Shown here one piece after another: positions 53,288-64,000 of a stretch of 64,000 nt of DNA. Origin of the DNA: Monosporascus cannonballus (lineage: Eukaryota; Ascomycota; Sordariomycetes; Xylariales); the NCBI GenBank assembly GCA_004154925.1, contig QJNS01000070.1, positions 62,001 to 126,000 on the forward strand. Reading direction: 5' to 3'. The number at the start of each line of letters is the position of its first letter. Position 1 is the stretch's first letter. Position numbers and translations under genes: made by a program. The notes under the pieces were generated by a model that worked only from the letters and a program-made list of their open reading frames with translations, ran no database searches and was not told the DNA's origin.

Positions 53288-53326
53288 TAGCGCATTAGAG
53301 AATTTGAAATGCGCAAAGGACTCTAG

Positions 53327-54941
53327 TTGGAGCTATTAAACGGGCAACGAAATAACTGTAGAAAGAAAATTGTTAAAGCCTGTCTCATATTCCCCTGTAC
53401 CTAGAAAGATTGAGATAATTGATAGCAGGATGTTACAGCTTGCAAGACGACGAATGCTGTACCAAGCAAGCGGCATGATATTGATGACTTGTGTACGCGT
53501 CCGACCCGCCCCGCACCTGACCCCGCTACGCGGTTCAGGCTGGCCTCACGCGCCGACTCCGCCGAACGATGGAACGGATTCAACCTAATTCTTAATAAAC
53601 AGCACATCCGTACACTAGACTAAATCGGAATCTGCTGCGTGCTTAAATTAGACACCCATCCCATATCCAAATCTCAGGGCAAGACTTACATATGACGTTA
53701 TACTGGTAAGGATTTTTACTAGTCGATAATTTTACTCCTACCAGTTAGAAGCTACTGGTCAAAAGCCGTGCCGGTCAAAAGTAAGTCCTGTACTAGTCAG
53801 GATTCTACTGGAGACTTTCACCCCTCCCCTGAAGCAGATCTATTGGCATCCGCCTTACCAAGTTAAGTTAAGCGTTAAACAACGGTACATGCTGGACAGT
53901 ACCAGTGGCTCGTGTACTCCGAAGCCTCTGTACCGCCACATGTGGCTCAGTATTTCTATCAACCTATTTTCTTCAACTCCCATCCAATTCAGTATATCTC
54001 GACAAGGGTGTGGCCATTGCGGATCGGCCATTCTTCCTGCTAGCTTACCCGCTTGCTGTGCCACTCACTACGACACTTCACTCGCTACCAGACACATTCT
54101 AGATAGGAAAAATTACCGATCGTTAACATCAGATTTGACACGTGACGGAACGTGGGGCGGCAACACGTGATTGCAGAAATGGCAGACAATCTAAGAACTA
54201 GGCAGTTGGGGGCCCGTCATGAGGGGGTAATTTTGTATACTACTAATTACCGGTCCCCATCCTTATTTCATCAAGTACCCTGATCGACTCGAAACCTTGG
54301 GAAAGTAAGAGGTACATCAGTCAGCGCCAAGACGTCAAAGGTCTGTGCTTAGAAAAAAAGGTGAAGAGCCAAATTGAGGAAGCCAATTTCGCATCTATCT
54401 GTACACATTGCTTGTCGTGGGGGTGCAGAAGCGATCGCCAGTGCGCCACACTAGTAATTCCCCCTTATATGCCACACTATGTGACAATGGCCTCATGGTT
54501 CAGCGCCCTACAAGGAATAACCTTAAGTGACGCTGCGATGACCGTGTCGAGGCAGAAAGTAGCACTGTAAGTCTAAGTAGCGACCCACTAAAGTACCTAG
54601 ATTAACAAACACGTAGAATGTCACCGCCAAAAACGGCCTACGTGGTCTGTGCCCAAACTTTATGCCTTGAGGAACTCAAGGATCTTTCTTCCGTGCCCTG
54701 TTGAGAAGCAGAAATTAAGCTCGGGCCACTAAGAGATCTGTGCCATTTGCGCCTCATGCACAAGCCACAGAACCACAACTCGCCAAGTAGCTTGCCTACC
54801 TCAACAGACAGGCTCTAGAATTGGAAAAGGACAGGTCAAACACTAACAGATAGAATTAAGGGTATAAGAGACACTTTGATATTAGATCGACACAGCTTTG
54901 ATTGGGCTTGGAGCCGAGTATTGAACACTTCTAGAATAGGC
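53327..54941. other. Small island of ordinary GC, no assigned gene
   Basis: Composition rises sharply after the chromodomain relic. CCTGACCCCGCTACGCGGTTCAGG near 53516-53540 can fold on itself. Bases 53700-53815 repeat TACTGGT/TACTAGT motifs in both orientations. Open frames up to 93 codons (53889-54170 plus) are unrecognised. No RNA gene seen. Confidence 0.35.
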
Positions 54942-55274
54942 TTAGCGGTTTGTGGACTGAGTGCCGACGCGGTGCAAGACCATCGAGACCTCGACGAGTC
55001 CTGGGACGGGAAGTACGGGATTTGAGAAGACGGGATGATCTGCCTTGATCATTGTCGCGGACCAAGGCACGAATCTGATTTTCTCAACATCGCACCGGAC
55101 GATGACGGCTTGGATAGACCCTGGCGCACTGCTTGTGGCTGGCGCCGCTGTAACTGGTGAAGCCGACTGTGGGGCTGCCGGAGTAGGAGCTCGGGGTGCA
55201 GGGACTGACGGAGGCGAAACTTCTGGCTCGGAATCCGTGTCCACGTTGTCCCATTTCGAGTAGTCGATAGTCAT
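54942..55274 (-). CDS. Orphan 110-residue protein, possibly truncated
   Basis: ATG at 55272-55274, stop at 54942-54944. The N-terminus MTIDYSKWDNVDTDSEPE is acidic and resembles the DYSKWD opening of Cdc37 and of some fungal proteins with a similar start. Residues 19-53 are Pro/Ala/Ser-rich. The C-terminal half (VEKIRFVPWSATMIKADHPVFSNPVLPVPGL in part) looks folded. The protein ends abruptly at VLHRVGTQSTNR. I suspect the 5' part of a longer gene whose remainder is lost, since nothing protein-like follows in frame. Codon use and the intact frame suggest it is recent or under constraint. Function unknown; flanked by RIP-like blocks. Confidence 0.5.
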   Translation of the reverse strand: MTIDYSKWDNVDTDSEPEVSPPSVPAPRAPTPAAPQSASPVTAAPATSSAPGSIQAVIVRCDVEKIRFVPWSATMIKADHPVFSNPVLPVPGLVEVSMVLHRVGTQSTNR

Positions 55275-55920
55275 GGAGAACGTTCAATGCTGCTTCCTAA
55301 GGAAGATTTAGTTTAATAAAGTCAGATGCTCAAGGAAATATCGAAATGAAATTACGAAACGTTGTTAAACTGCAATGGTGTCGAACGTGGGGGTCCTGGC
55401 TGTAAGCTAGTACCTGTGCGCAGCGTCTCAAACCGCGAAAAGCAAAAAAAATTGGTCATATGTAGGCGCCACCAGCGCCTGTAGTCACCTGCCCAGTGTA
55501 TCCCATCCGCCTATAAAGAAAGCTCAGTACGCGGCACCCACGCCTGCACTCTCTTCTTTCCTCCTTTCCCTTCAAGCAGACACCTGCAAGCATGCCCACA
55601 AACTGCCTAACTATAATCCCAATGCCATTAGGCGATACCTATCCGTCGTCTTTGCCTTAGACCCATAATACCGGACGACTCATTATCCTTGGACTCACCG
55701 TGCGACGCTAGGCCCACAGGGCTTTTGTCGCCACCTCCCTGGTACATAAACACGCACACTAGGCTTCACAAGACAAGTGCTTGTGTAGGCTCTTTCTTTT
55801 TTTGCCTTGCTTCTCAGACTCGTTTTCTTTCACAGGACAAGTGCTCTGCTTGTCAGGCTCGTTCCGAAAGGCATTGGCGGGCCCCGTAGGGGACCGGTCT
55901 CCTGTACTAGTGTATTTACG
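55275..55920. other. Spacer upstream of the orphan ORF and hairpin array
   Basis: Contains the presumed 5' region of the orphan ORF (minus strand). Pyrimidine-rich run near 55550-55575. Overlapping open frames at 55689-56133 run into the repeat array and are not credible genes. Confidence 0.3.
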
Positions 55921-56220
55921 GGGATGGTACATCATATACCATCCCATATTCCGGGATGGGATGCTATATATACTGTTCCAAATCGTGTACTGGTATATGC
56001 TGAGATAGCATATTATGTACCATCCCAAACATGTACCGGTATATTGTGGGACAGTACGTTTTGTATTATCCCAAACTCAGCGCTGGTATGCCATGTATTA
56101 TCCCAAAATCAGGGATGGTATATCATGTACTAGCCCATAAATGGGACTGGTATATCGTGTACCATCTCCAAAAAAGGCCTGGTATATAATGTACTAGCCC
56201 AAACTTCAGGCTAGTACATG
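55921..56220. repeat. Array of about nine diverged hairpin units
   Basis: Units of about 30-46 bp share a self-complementary core: GGGATGGTA, about 7 nt, TACCATCCC. The first (55921-55945) is a perfect 9-bp stem. Later units keep GGTATATNNTGTACCATCCCAAA-like sequence with scattered changes, such as CTGGTATATCGTGTACCATC at 56147 and CTGGTATATAATGTACTAGC at 56179. Compensating changes are visible in some arms (CTGGTATAT and GTACTAGCCC). Spacers between units are mostly AAA/TCA-rich. No ORF across it is credible. Confidence 0.75.
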
Positions 56221-56640
56221 TCAAAGGCTCTGATTGGCTAGTGCAATCCCTGCAACACCGGAGGTCCCAGAACTGGGTTCCAATGCGTCGTGGAAAATGT
56301 GTATCATATTGGTTGGCACGTGACGACGCGGATGGCGATGAACGCAAGGACTTGTTCTTGCGCTTTTTGTCCCTTAAGCTATATCCTGTACCTAGGTAGA
56401 GCAGACCCTACCAATCTTTGTAGATATGTTGATAATGATATAGGCTAAGCGGCATGACGTTATAAGGTATGGCATAGAAGTTGTTTATAATAACCTTACC
56501 GAATAAGACGGGTTAGAAAGCGAGAGAGTTGCAGAAGACTTTAGTTATCTGTTGAGCCTTTCGTTTATAACGCCAGGATTCGGAGTTTTGCATAAGGCAA
56601 GAGCAGAAGTAAGGAACTATTTATATTAGGAAAAAAGCGA
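56221..56640. other. Transition from island to second AT-rich block
   Basis: Ordinary composition to about 56600, then an abrupt change to TpA-rich DNA. No feature recognised. Confidence 0.35.
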
Positions 56641-57905
56641 ATAGTTAAAATTATTTAAAGATATAAAAACGTTAAAACATAATACGATATTAAAGTTAAA
56701 AAGTATATTATTTAAGTAAAATATATACGTAAGTGTGAGAATACAGCCTCTATGAGGATGAGGCTGGTAGCCGACCAGCCACCGATCAGCCACCGATCTA
56801 TTTATTAATATAAATCCACTATTTGGCAGCTAATAAAAAACGCTAAATAAAAGTAACCTAATATATTTATTTCTTGGAACACGTTTTACAACTGGTCGGA
56901 AATCACCTTACCTAAGTTTATAATTATTTATTATTTTATAATTTTTTTATCTTTACAATAAAAAATAACGCAATAATTACTAAAAATAAAGCTCGCCAAT
57001 TACAAAACGAACTTAAGTTATTAATCGAAAAAACCGCCGATCGGAACCTAACCGATAAACGATCGATTACGATATAGGAATAAGCGAAAAAGCTTATAAC
57101 GAAACTTTAACAAATAAAAGACCATAATCCCTAGGATTTCGAATTACTTTATACATATAATAAAAGTGTATTCCAATAACCGTTAATTAAACGGTTAAAA
57201 AACGGATATGACGTAATAATTGCGTTTCGGAATTTAAAATAAAAAAAGATTAAACCTTTTAATAATAACCAGATTTTAAAATTATTTATTAATAAAACGA
57301 ATAATATTCGAAATTATTCTAATAATTGGCCGAATAACAAATAATAACATAAATTAAAAAAAATAAATTTTATGAGTTAATTACGATATTATTACAAAAA
57401 CATAAAGGCGATAAGTAAATATCGCGTTATAATTGCCCGAAATTTTCCGAACCTACGTCGATTTAAAAAAATTAGATAAAAATTGTTACGGAAATTTATA
57501 CCGAAGGCTCAAAACGAAATGCCTTTATTTATATCCAATAGGCTATAGGCTATATAAACGTTTTTATTACGAACGTTTAACGGTTATACCGCGTTATATT
57601 TAATTACTTTAATTACGAAAAAAATGTTAAAAATGGAAAATTCATAGATTTTTATTCGGAAAAATTACGTAAATCCTAATTTTCTTTATAGGGAATATAA
57701 GGAACAATTTATAAAATTACGATAACGATCTAATTAATCGCCATTAGATTTTTACGTTAAATAAAGATTTTTAGTTTATAAAATAAAGCTTATAAATACT
57801 TTTAGCCCAGAAAATAATCGGGATAATAAACGTTTTACTTTTAATTATTTTTACAAGTTAATATTAGTGTCTTGATCTAACGAGCCACGGTCTCCAGAAA
57901 CGGTC

Positions 57906-58253
57906 TGTCACGACCCAGCCACAAGTGCGCGATAGGGCAAATCACGTAATGAATCACCAACTTATTGGTGGTGAGCTAGTAAGCCGGATTACCAACTCAC
58001 TGGTAGTAAGCCAGTAAACCGGATTACCAACTTATTGGTAATAAGCCAGTAAGTCGAATCAAATATAATACGCTTATTATTTCCGTAATTTAGATAATTT
58101 GAGCTTACAATAATAATTCGTTACTTAAGACACCCTTAATATTACGAAACGTAATACGTATTATATTTATTGCTCAGATTCCTATAATACTTCTGCTAAT
58201 ATAAATCCGTACGACTAAGGTTTAATAGTTGGTTAAACCCTTTAGCCGTCATA
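57906..58253 (+). repeat. LTR-like fragment with three 35-bp tandem repeats
   Basis: Begins TGTCACGACC and ends AGCCGTCATA, like a mutated version of the element at 498-743, with which it shares its last 100 bp or so (TTGCTC...TTCCTA, CCGTACGACTA, TTTAATAGTTGG). No target duplication is evident. Inside, 57953-57987, 57988-58022 and 58023-58057 are direct repeats of 35 bp with the core TACCAACT(T/C)A(T/C)TGGTA, itself palindromic. Confidence 0.55.
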
Positions 58254-59479
58254 ATTAGGATTATGAAATATTTTATTATAAAAAGGTTAAATTAAACCGA
58301 ATTAATAACGTAATAAATAAAATAAAACGTTATTAAAACGTTTAGAAAGAGGCAAAGGAAAACTAATTATCTTTTGATAAAAGTATTAATAAAAATAAAC
58401 GATTTTATTTTAACATTTTTGGGAAAAAATTCTCTAGAGCAAATTAGAGGCGCTGCGTAAAAATAATAAAGATTACGGACGTTTTTATATTCGGAAGGCT
58501 GATAATTACCGATTTAATTTAATCGGAATAAATTTGTATAATTTAATATCTTTGATTTTTATAAGAGCTTATTTAAATATTATAATTATAAAAAGTTAGA
58601 CCATAAAAACGTAAATTACAAACTTAAAAAGGATACGAAAACCTTGTTATTCTGGCTATACGAAAACCGATTTCCGAAGGCTGTATAAAACGTTGTAGTA
58701 TATGGCGGTAGATCAAATTAGTTCTTAGACGTAAATCTAAGAAAGGAGCTGGGATAGGCGTATACGTCCAGTTTATTTCGGCTGGTAGTTATAGGACAGT
58801 CGGAATAAAGCCGCTTTTTTTTTAAAAAAAAGGCACTTATTAAGAGAAGTACGGAGAATATGGCAGTATAAATAAATATAGATATCGGAATACAGGTAAA
58901 TATTATAAGCAGAAGGTTAGCGAAAAAGCTTAATTTTTAATTAATTTCCGTAGATATTCCAGGCCGTATCGATATTAATAATATATATATTAAATGTTAT
59001 AAACTTTACGAAATTTCTGTTAAAATAATAAATAATAACGAGAACAAACGGAAATTTAAATAAGTTTATTTTATAATACGCCATAGCTGGAAAACGTCCG
59101 ACCTTTTATTATTTAAATTAAAAATAAACAGGTTCGGTGTTTTATTAAATATAGCTATATATTAATAATTATATAGATTATTGTAAATGGTCGATAGAAA
59201 GAAAATTACAAACTTAACGTTTTCCAGTAAGCAAATTTATATTATTAACCTGATAAGCCTAGTCGAAAAATTAGATATTCCGGAATTCGGGAAATAATAA
59301 GGATAAGAGATAACCGGTTTTTTATATGTTTAAAGAATTTTCGGCGAATATATTCCGAAAAAATAACGAAAAAAATACTTAAATTATTAAGGGCAAAATT
59401 TGCAATAAGCTTAATCTTCGGAAAAACGCCTTTATTTTGTCTAATTTACCTTATTTTAGAAATTTAAAAGAATTATTCG

Positions 59480-60260
59480 AAAAATATATCTAAAAAAATT
59501 TAAAGACAAGCTGGATACGTTATTCGAAAACGGACGTAAAAGTACTAATATTATTTGTATTTAAAATGAACGGTAATTTTCGATTATACGTTAATTATAA
59601 GAGGTTAAATTGAATAATGATAAAAATTAATACCTTTTACTTTTAATCTAAAAAATAATAGATTGCTTAAAGTTAATTAAGATATTTTCGAAAATTAATT
59701 TTCAAAATACTTATTATTGTATTAGGATTAAGAAAAGCGATTAATAAAAAATTGTTTTCCGAATATGATACGGGCAATTTAAATATACGGTTATATTATT
59801 TGGCCTTATTAACGCGTTAATTATATTCGAAGCCTATATGTATAAAAAATTTATTAAATTAATGAATTATATATACGTAATATATCTAAATACTGAATTG
59901 GGATGGGGAGAATTGGTCTTGTAAAGTGCGGATAATCATTTTATATCACGATACGGAATGAGATTATCGAAAAATGAAAAACTTAATCCGATTGTATTGC
60001 TAGCGTTGAACCACGATGACTGAAGTGATAGAAAACATAGTGAGTGGTGATGGCGACTGGTGATGTCTAGGGGTTAAACCTATGGCGAAAAAGAACTTCT
60101 TAATATACATATAAGACCCGGGCTTTCTGATTAGCCGAGCCTGATCATGGGTATAACACCTCGCTCCACTTTAATAATATAATTATTTATTCGAATAACG
60201 AAAAAGAATATGCGAAATATCTTTAATTAGTTTACAAACGGCTGTTATAGTATTAAAGTA
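59480..60260 (+). pseudogene. Ty3/gypsy reverse transcriptase relic, split at its active site
   Basis: Plus-strand frames read in order, with RIP-type stops: the KNLKTSWIRYSKTDVKVLIL region, FVFKMNGNFRLYVNYKRLN (the gypsy LFVKKKDG-LRLCVDYRxLN block), the LGLRKAINKKLFSEYD block, then ...YVIYLN at 59892 and, after a 280-bp insertion, NIIIYSNNEKEYAKYL from about 60174. The join re-creates the YxDD active-site region with both Asp codons changed to Asn, as G-to-A RIP would do. The element is a fungal LTR retrotransposon and is dead. Integrase and LTRs could not be placed with confidence. Confidence 0.7.
59893..60172. mobile_element. 280-bp insertion inside the reverse transcriptase relic
   Basis: Starts CTGAATTGGGATGGGG and ends CTCGCTCCACTTT, flanked by AATA on both sides (59889-59892 and 60173-60176). 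Removing it and one AATA restores the reverse-transcriptase frame. GC-richer and without RIP-like stops, so it probably arrived after the host element decayed. No ORF, no clear terminal inverted repeat; a solo LTR or SINE are both possible. Confidence 0.6.
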
Positions 60261-60989
60261 AACGCTAGCGGCAGTAATAGTCCAAAAAACGAAAATAGTT
60301 CGAATATAACGATTGTATAAAGATAATCAATTTCTTGTAAATAAGCTTATTTTTCCCGATCCCGTACGTTTTTTATGTTAGTACCTTTTTCGAGTTATTT
60401 TTTCTGTTTAGCCGGTAATTAAATTATTTCGTTCAGGTTTTCGTTTTCCTTTTGTAAATACAAAAAGTGGCTATTAAGTTAATTAAATATTTTTATTTAT
60501 GGAAATAATTTCTATAATTTCGTTTTTATTACGTATAAAATTATTTTTTAAGTTTTTGATATTATTTAAAAAGATAAATGTTTCGTTAAATTATACGTTT
60601 CGAAAAATAATAACTTTATTAATTAACAGATTTTAAATTTCGTAAATGTTCGTAAATTCGTAGCCGACGAAATAACCTATTTATATTTTAGGATTTAACT
60701 TTTAAAATTTTTATTGTTTCGTTATGGCGGTAATTATTATGACATAAACTATATAGCTATATATTTGCAGGTAGGCGTATTAAGACTTTCGATTAAATAT
60801 TATTATGTTATTTCTATATGCCAGATAAATATAATAAATCTTATATAAACTTTGCTAAAAAAATACGTATTTAAAGATACGGTTATATAGGTATATTATT
60901 ATTTTAAAAATATATACGATTAAAAATAAAAATAACTTAATATTATTTCGTATTATAATCGTTTTTTCTTTAATTATATCCCTTAAATA

Positions 60990-61440
60990 TTGTATATTCC
61001 CATTTTAAACTTGGGTATATAATATTAACAGTTTAAGTTTAATATTAAAAGAAGATAATTAACAATATCTTTAAATTAATAATATTTTTTTAAAATTTCG
61101 TTATCGCATTTAAGTGCATATAGAAATACTTTATTTTGATTTTTTTAAACTTTTTAAACAATATTAAAACGTTATAATTAATATATTTTGCTTTCGAGTT
61201 TTAAAATAAATATCCTAGATTAAGCTTAAATATCCATCGGTTGCAAATATAACGTATTTATATTTTTTAGAGTTTTTTTTCAAAATCTATAAAATCGATA
61301 CCGATTTTTTATCCTGATCGAGAACTTTTTTTCTTAGGCGTACGACGTATTTCTTTTTTTAGCTTTTGCCTGGCTATATACTTAGCACTTAATTATTATA
61401 AGGCCCTTTAGACGGACTCCTTTCGTATAGAATTATAATT
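60990..61440 (-). pseudogene. Possible copia-like integrase relic
   Basis: Minus-strand frame with stops: YVIFATDGYLSLI, then SKYKVFLYALKCDNEILKK, then YYIPKFKMG and LKKKRL. The order recalls the copia integrase core (ITDDYTR..., LRSDNGGEF, APYTPEQNG, ...KAR). The matches are short and damaged, so this is tentative. Confidence 0.35.
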
Positions 61441-64000
61441 ATGCGATTATTTCGGGTTCTAGGTATCCTAATTTTAGGTGCTATATGGTGTCGTTATCGA
61501 TTCGTGGTAATCTCGTTATTTACGAATTAACGTTTCGTTTATAAGTTGTTAAAGTTACATAAATAATTATTATGCTAATATTTTCGATAACGAATTAATT
61601 AAATTTATTTATTAACTTTATAATTACTTAATTATATTTATTTTAAATAAAATCATTAGTGGTTCGGTTATTTTATTAGTAACTCTTTTTTCGGAACTGC
61701 CGGAAAAATACTAGATTATATGCGAAACTTTCGCAATATATTACGTTATACAAATATAGCGTTTTCGTATTGCTAAGGTTTCGAAATACTACATTAAACC
61801 TTTTATACCTTTTAATTAAAACGAAATTATTATCTATATATATTCCGTCTCTTTATATAATTAGTTTAAAAATTAAAAACCTATTAATAAGGTTAAAAAT
61901 ATATATTATTAACCTTAAATCCAAAATAGATGAATTCTTTAAATGGTAAAATAAAACGTTTATAACGTTATATTAATTAATAATTAAAAGTACGCTAGAA
62001 CTTGTTTTATCTTTTTTAGGATTTATAATATTTATATAAATATTTTTTCCATAGTTTTCAATAAATAATTAATCTTTTTTTAAAAAAATTAATTGGCAGT
62101 AATTCGACCTTAAACGTATGCCTTTATTTTGTTGTTAAAGCGGAAACTCGTTAGAGCTTTATACGAGAATACATAATAATACTAAGATAATATATAATAA
62201 ACGTTTAAATAAGTTTTATAACAAATATTTTACGCATCCGATTTTTATCGCTTTCGTTTATTAACGTTTCGTTTTATATAAAAGCTTTTACGATTATTTC
62301 GTTTTGCTTTATATTCCGAGGTTTTTTCTCGTAATTAAAAATTAGTAAGCTTAACGTCTTTTTATTTTAGGATTATCTTAATTAGAGGTATCCATAAGGG
62401 CCCTTCAAAACGTCGGAAACATTACCTTAATATTTCGTAATATAAATATAGGATAGGCTATAACTTAATAATCTAAAAAATTAACTGCTGCTTTTTGGAA
62501 ATTAATTATATCGTTATCGATCTTGGTCTTTTTTATTATTTGGAAGGTGGTGGTCCATGTCCTAATTATAAGGGCTAATGTTATATATAAATCGTTAACT
62601 TATATAATTATCTTTTTCGTTTTTAAAATATTATATTATTATCTTAAGGCTATAAATTTTTGTTATCTTACGATTTATTTGTTTAACGTTTTATCTAATT
62701 TCGAAACTTGCTTTAATATTTCGTAATATTTTCGTTAAATATTAATTAAAAGTTTATTATCGTACACTTTACATGATTCGGTCAGCTTGGCGTACTATTT
62801 CCGTAAGTTTTTTCCGAAAAAGAAACTTATCTTTTTAATTATTAAAAATATTAATTCCAGGATTTATTTCGTTAAGCCGTTAACGCTTTTATAAAAGGTA
62901 TCGTATTTTCGATTTTTAAAGATATATATCGTAAAATTCTAATTATAAGCTTATTTACTTTCGGTCGTTATCTTAAGAGTACTTAATAGATATCTCGTAA
63001 AATCAGTTTTTTCAGTAATTCCTCCGGACGATAAAAACGATAATAAGGTATTAGATCGCGCCGTATAGCGAATTCGTCTTTCGGGATAAAAGGTTATATC
63101 GGGCTCTATTAATCTAACAAGCCACAAAAATAATTAATCGGGATCGATAAAATCCTAAATATCAAATGCATATATTTTAAACTAGAATTCGCCCTTAAAA
63201 TAATTTCAATCCTTAGGTCCCTTATAAATAATTGAGGACGTCGACTATACGGTCATTATTATTGATATCAAGATCTATAAATAATTAATATTAATATATA
63301 ACTTATATTATTTAATAATAGCTAATTCATAAATATATATACAAATTAAGTAAATAAGACTTTTAATTGTCAGATATAGGGGATATCAGTTATATTCCTA
63401 TATTTCGCTAAATTGTACGTACTATCGCATACGAACAATTTTAAGTAGTTTAGCCACGGAACATATATGAGCTGATCAGTATAGAACCTTTCCGTATATA
63501 GGGAGCGCTCCGCACCTCCCAGCTAGCTGACAATTACTCCGCTATTAACTGTACTCCAGTAAGGACTTTGTCGACACGTATATAATTCCGTTCCTCGACC
63601 TTATTTTTATGTTCTTTTTCTGCTTTCTGGAAAAATAGTAATATAATTAAAAACGCTTACAGTTTAGCGATTATAGAGGTACGTATAAAGATAAAACTTT
63701 TTAACTTTTAATTTTCGTTATTATTAATTGTACTTTTCTAGTTATTATCGATTATATTTTTATTTTAATAATTATAACCCTTTTAATACAAACGTAATTT
63801 TTTTATATTTATTAATGAATTATTACTTACTTTGTCTTATTAAAAAATATTACTAAATAAAATTATCAATTATATTAATTTAAATTATATTTAAGCGATA
63901 ATGTAAAATCTTCATATTATTTTATTAAGGTATACCCGGAACTCCGTTTAAGAATTATAAGGTAATTCTTTATCTTTTTATTATACCTTTAATAAAAAAT

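Larger units (their letters stand above)
51060..53326 (+). pseudogene. Tandem-chromodomain coding relic, split by a transposon
   Basis: One plus-strand frame (TGG codons at 51164 and 51425 are in phase) encodes two chromodomain-like units: IWEVKELLVRW followed by FYLIKWKGFPDVENT (about 51161-51265), then GVELLDKR followed by EYLVKWRGRPNNENSWEKE (about 51333-51436). Both keep the YL(I/V)KW(K/R)G core whose aromatic residues bind methyl-lysine. Stop codons at K-TAA and N-T-TGA, where Trp is expected, look like RIP damage. At 51452 the frame is cut by the Fot1/pogo-like element. Omitting the element and one TA copy, the same frame resumes at 53290 and reads RIREFEMRKGL before TAG at 53324-53326. 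It could be a chromovirus integrase tail, but two tandem units are atypical for that. Confidence 0.6.
56640..64000. repeat. Second RIP-like AT-rich repeat block
   Basis: Stop-dense, TpA-rich DNA to the end of the window, interrupted by short GC-richer patches (57870-58060, 59893-60172, 63420-63560) that look like later insertions. On the plus strand near 56990-57350 a protein-like frame with Gln/Trp-to-stop changes (includes KARQLQNELKLLIEKTADRN) may be a gag-like region upstream of the gypsy relic. From about 58250 to 59480 nothing further could be assigned. Near 63105 the words CTAACAAGCCAC echo CTAACGAGCCAC at 57877, suggesting another fragment of the same repeat. Confidence 0.65.

Noticed and set aside
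55689..56347. Several open frames across the hairpin array
   Set aside because: They arise from the repeat itself and change strand and frame freely; not credible proteins.

Overview
The window is nuclear DNA of a filamentous ascomycete (Pezizomycotina). The evidence is short GT-AG introns of about 48-150 nt, fungal-type protein families (Gin4/Cdr2 kinase, Msc7, Dnf1-type flippase, peroxisomal malate synthase ending in SKL), and a split between gene-bearing DNA of ordinary or high GC and very AT-rich, TpA-loaded blocks that look mutated by repeat-induced point mutation (RIP). I cannot name the species.

Layout. 1-1.8 kb: AT-rich edge with LTR-like and MITE-like pieces. 1.8-28 kb: a gene island with six well-supported genes: malate synthase (-), fumarase (-), a Gin4/Cdr2-type kinase (-), SMC5 (+), an Msc7-type aldehyde dehydrogenase (-) and a Dnf1-type P4-ATPase flippase (-). 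For all six I set exon borders so that the splice sites, reading frame and family sequence agree. Between the kinase and SMC5 lie a small AT-rich relic, an eroded minus-strand gene and a large perfect-stem inverted repeat. 28-36.6 kb: about 8 kb of ordinary composition with no convincing gene, ending in a frameshifted fragment of a multi-pass membrane protein. 36.6-53.2 kb: a RIP-degraded repeat block. It contains a minus-strand relic resembling fungal DUF6589 proteins, a 118-bp foldback element, and a tandem-chromodomain coding relic split by a 1.83-kb Fot1/pogo-like transposon. 53.3-56.4 kb: a small island of ordinary GC with a 110-codon orphan ORF and an array of diverged hairpin repeats. 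56.4-64 kb: a second RIP block with a Ty3/gypsy reverse-transcriptase relic, itself interrupted exactly at its catalytic motif by a 280-bp insertion, and a probable copia-like integrase relic.

How the genes relate. Malate synthase (glyoxylate cycle) and fumarase (TCA cycle) both produce malate and sit in tandem. The kinase (septin/G2-M control), SMC5 (chromosome maintenance) and Msc7 (named for meiotic sister-chromatid recombination in yeast) are housekeeping neighbours with no evident operon-like logic. The most unusual material is in the repeat blocks: nested insertions whose order can be read, and the hairpin array.
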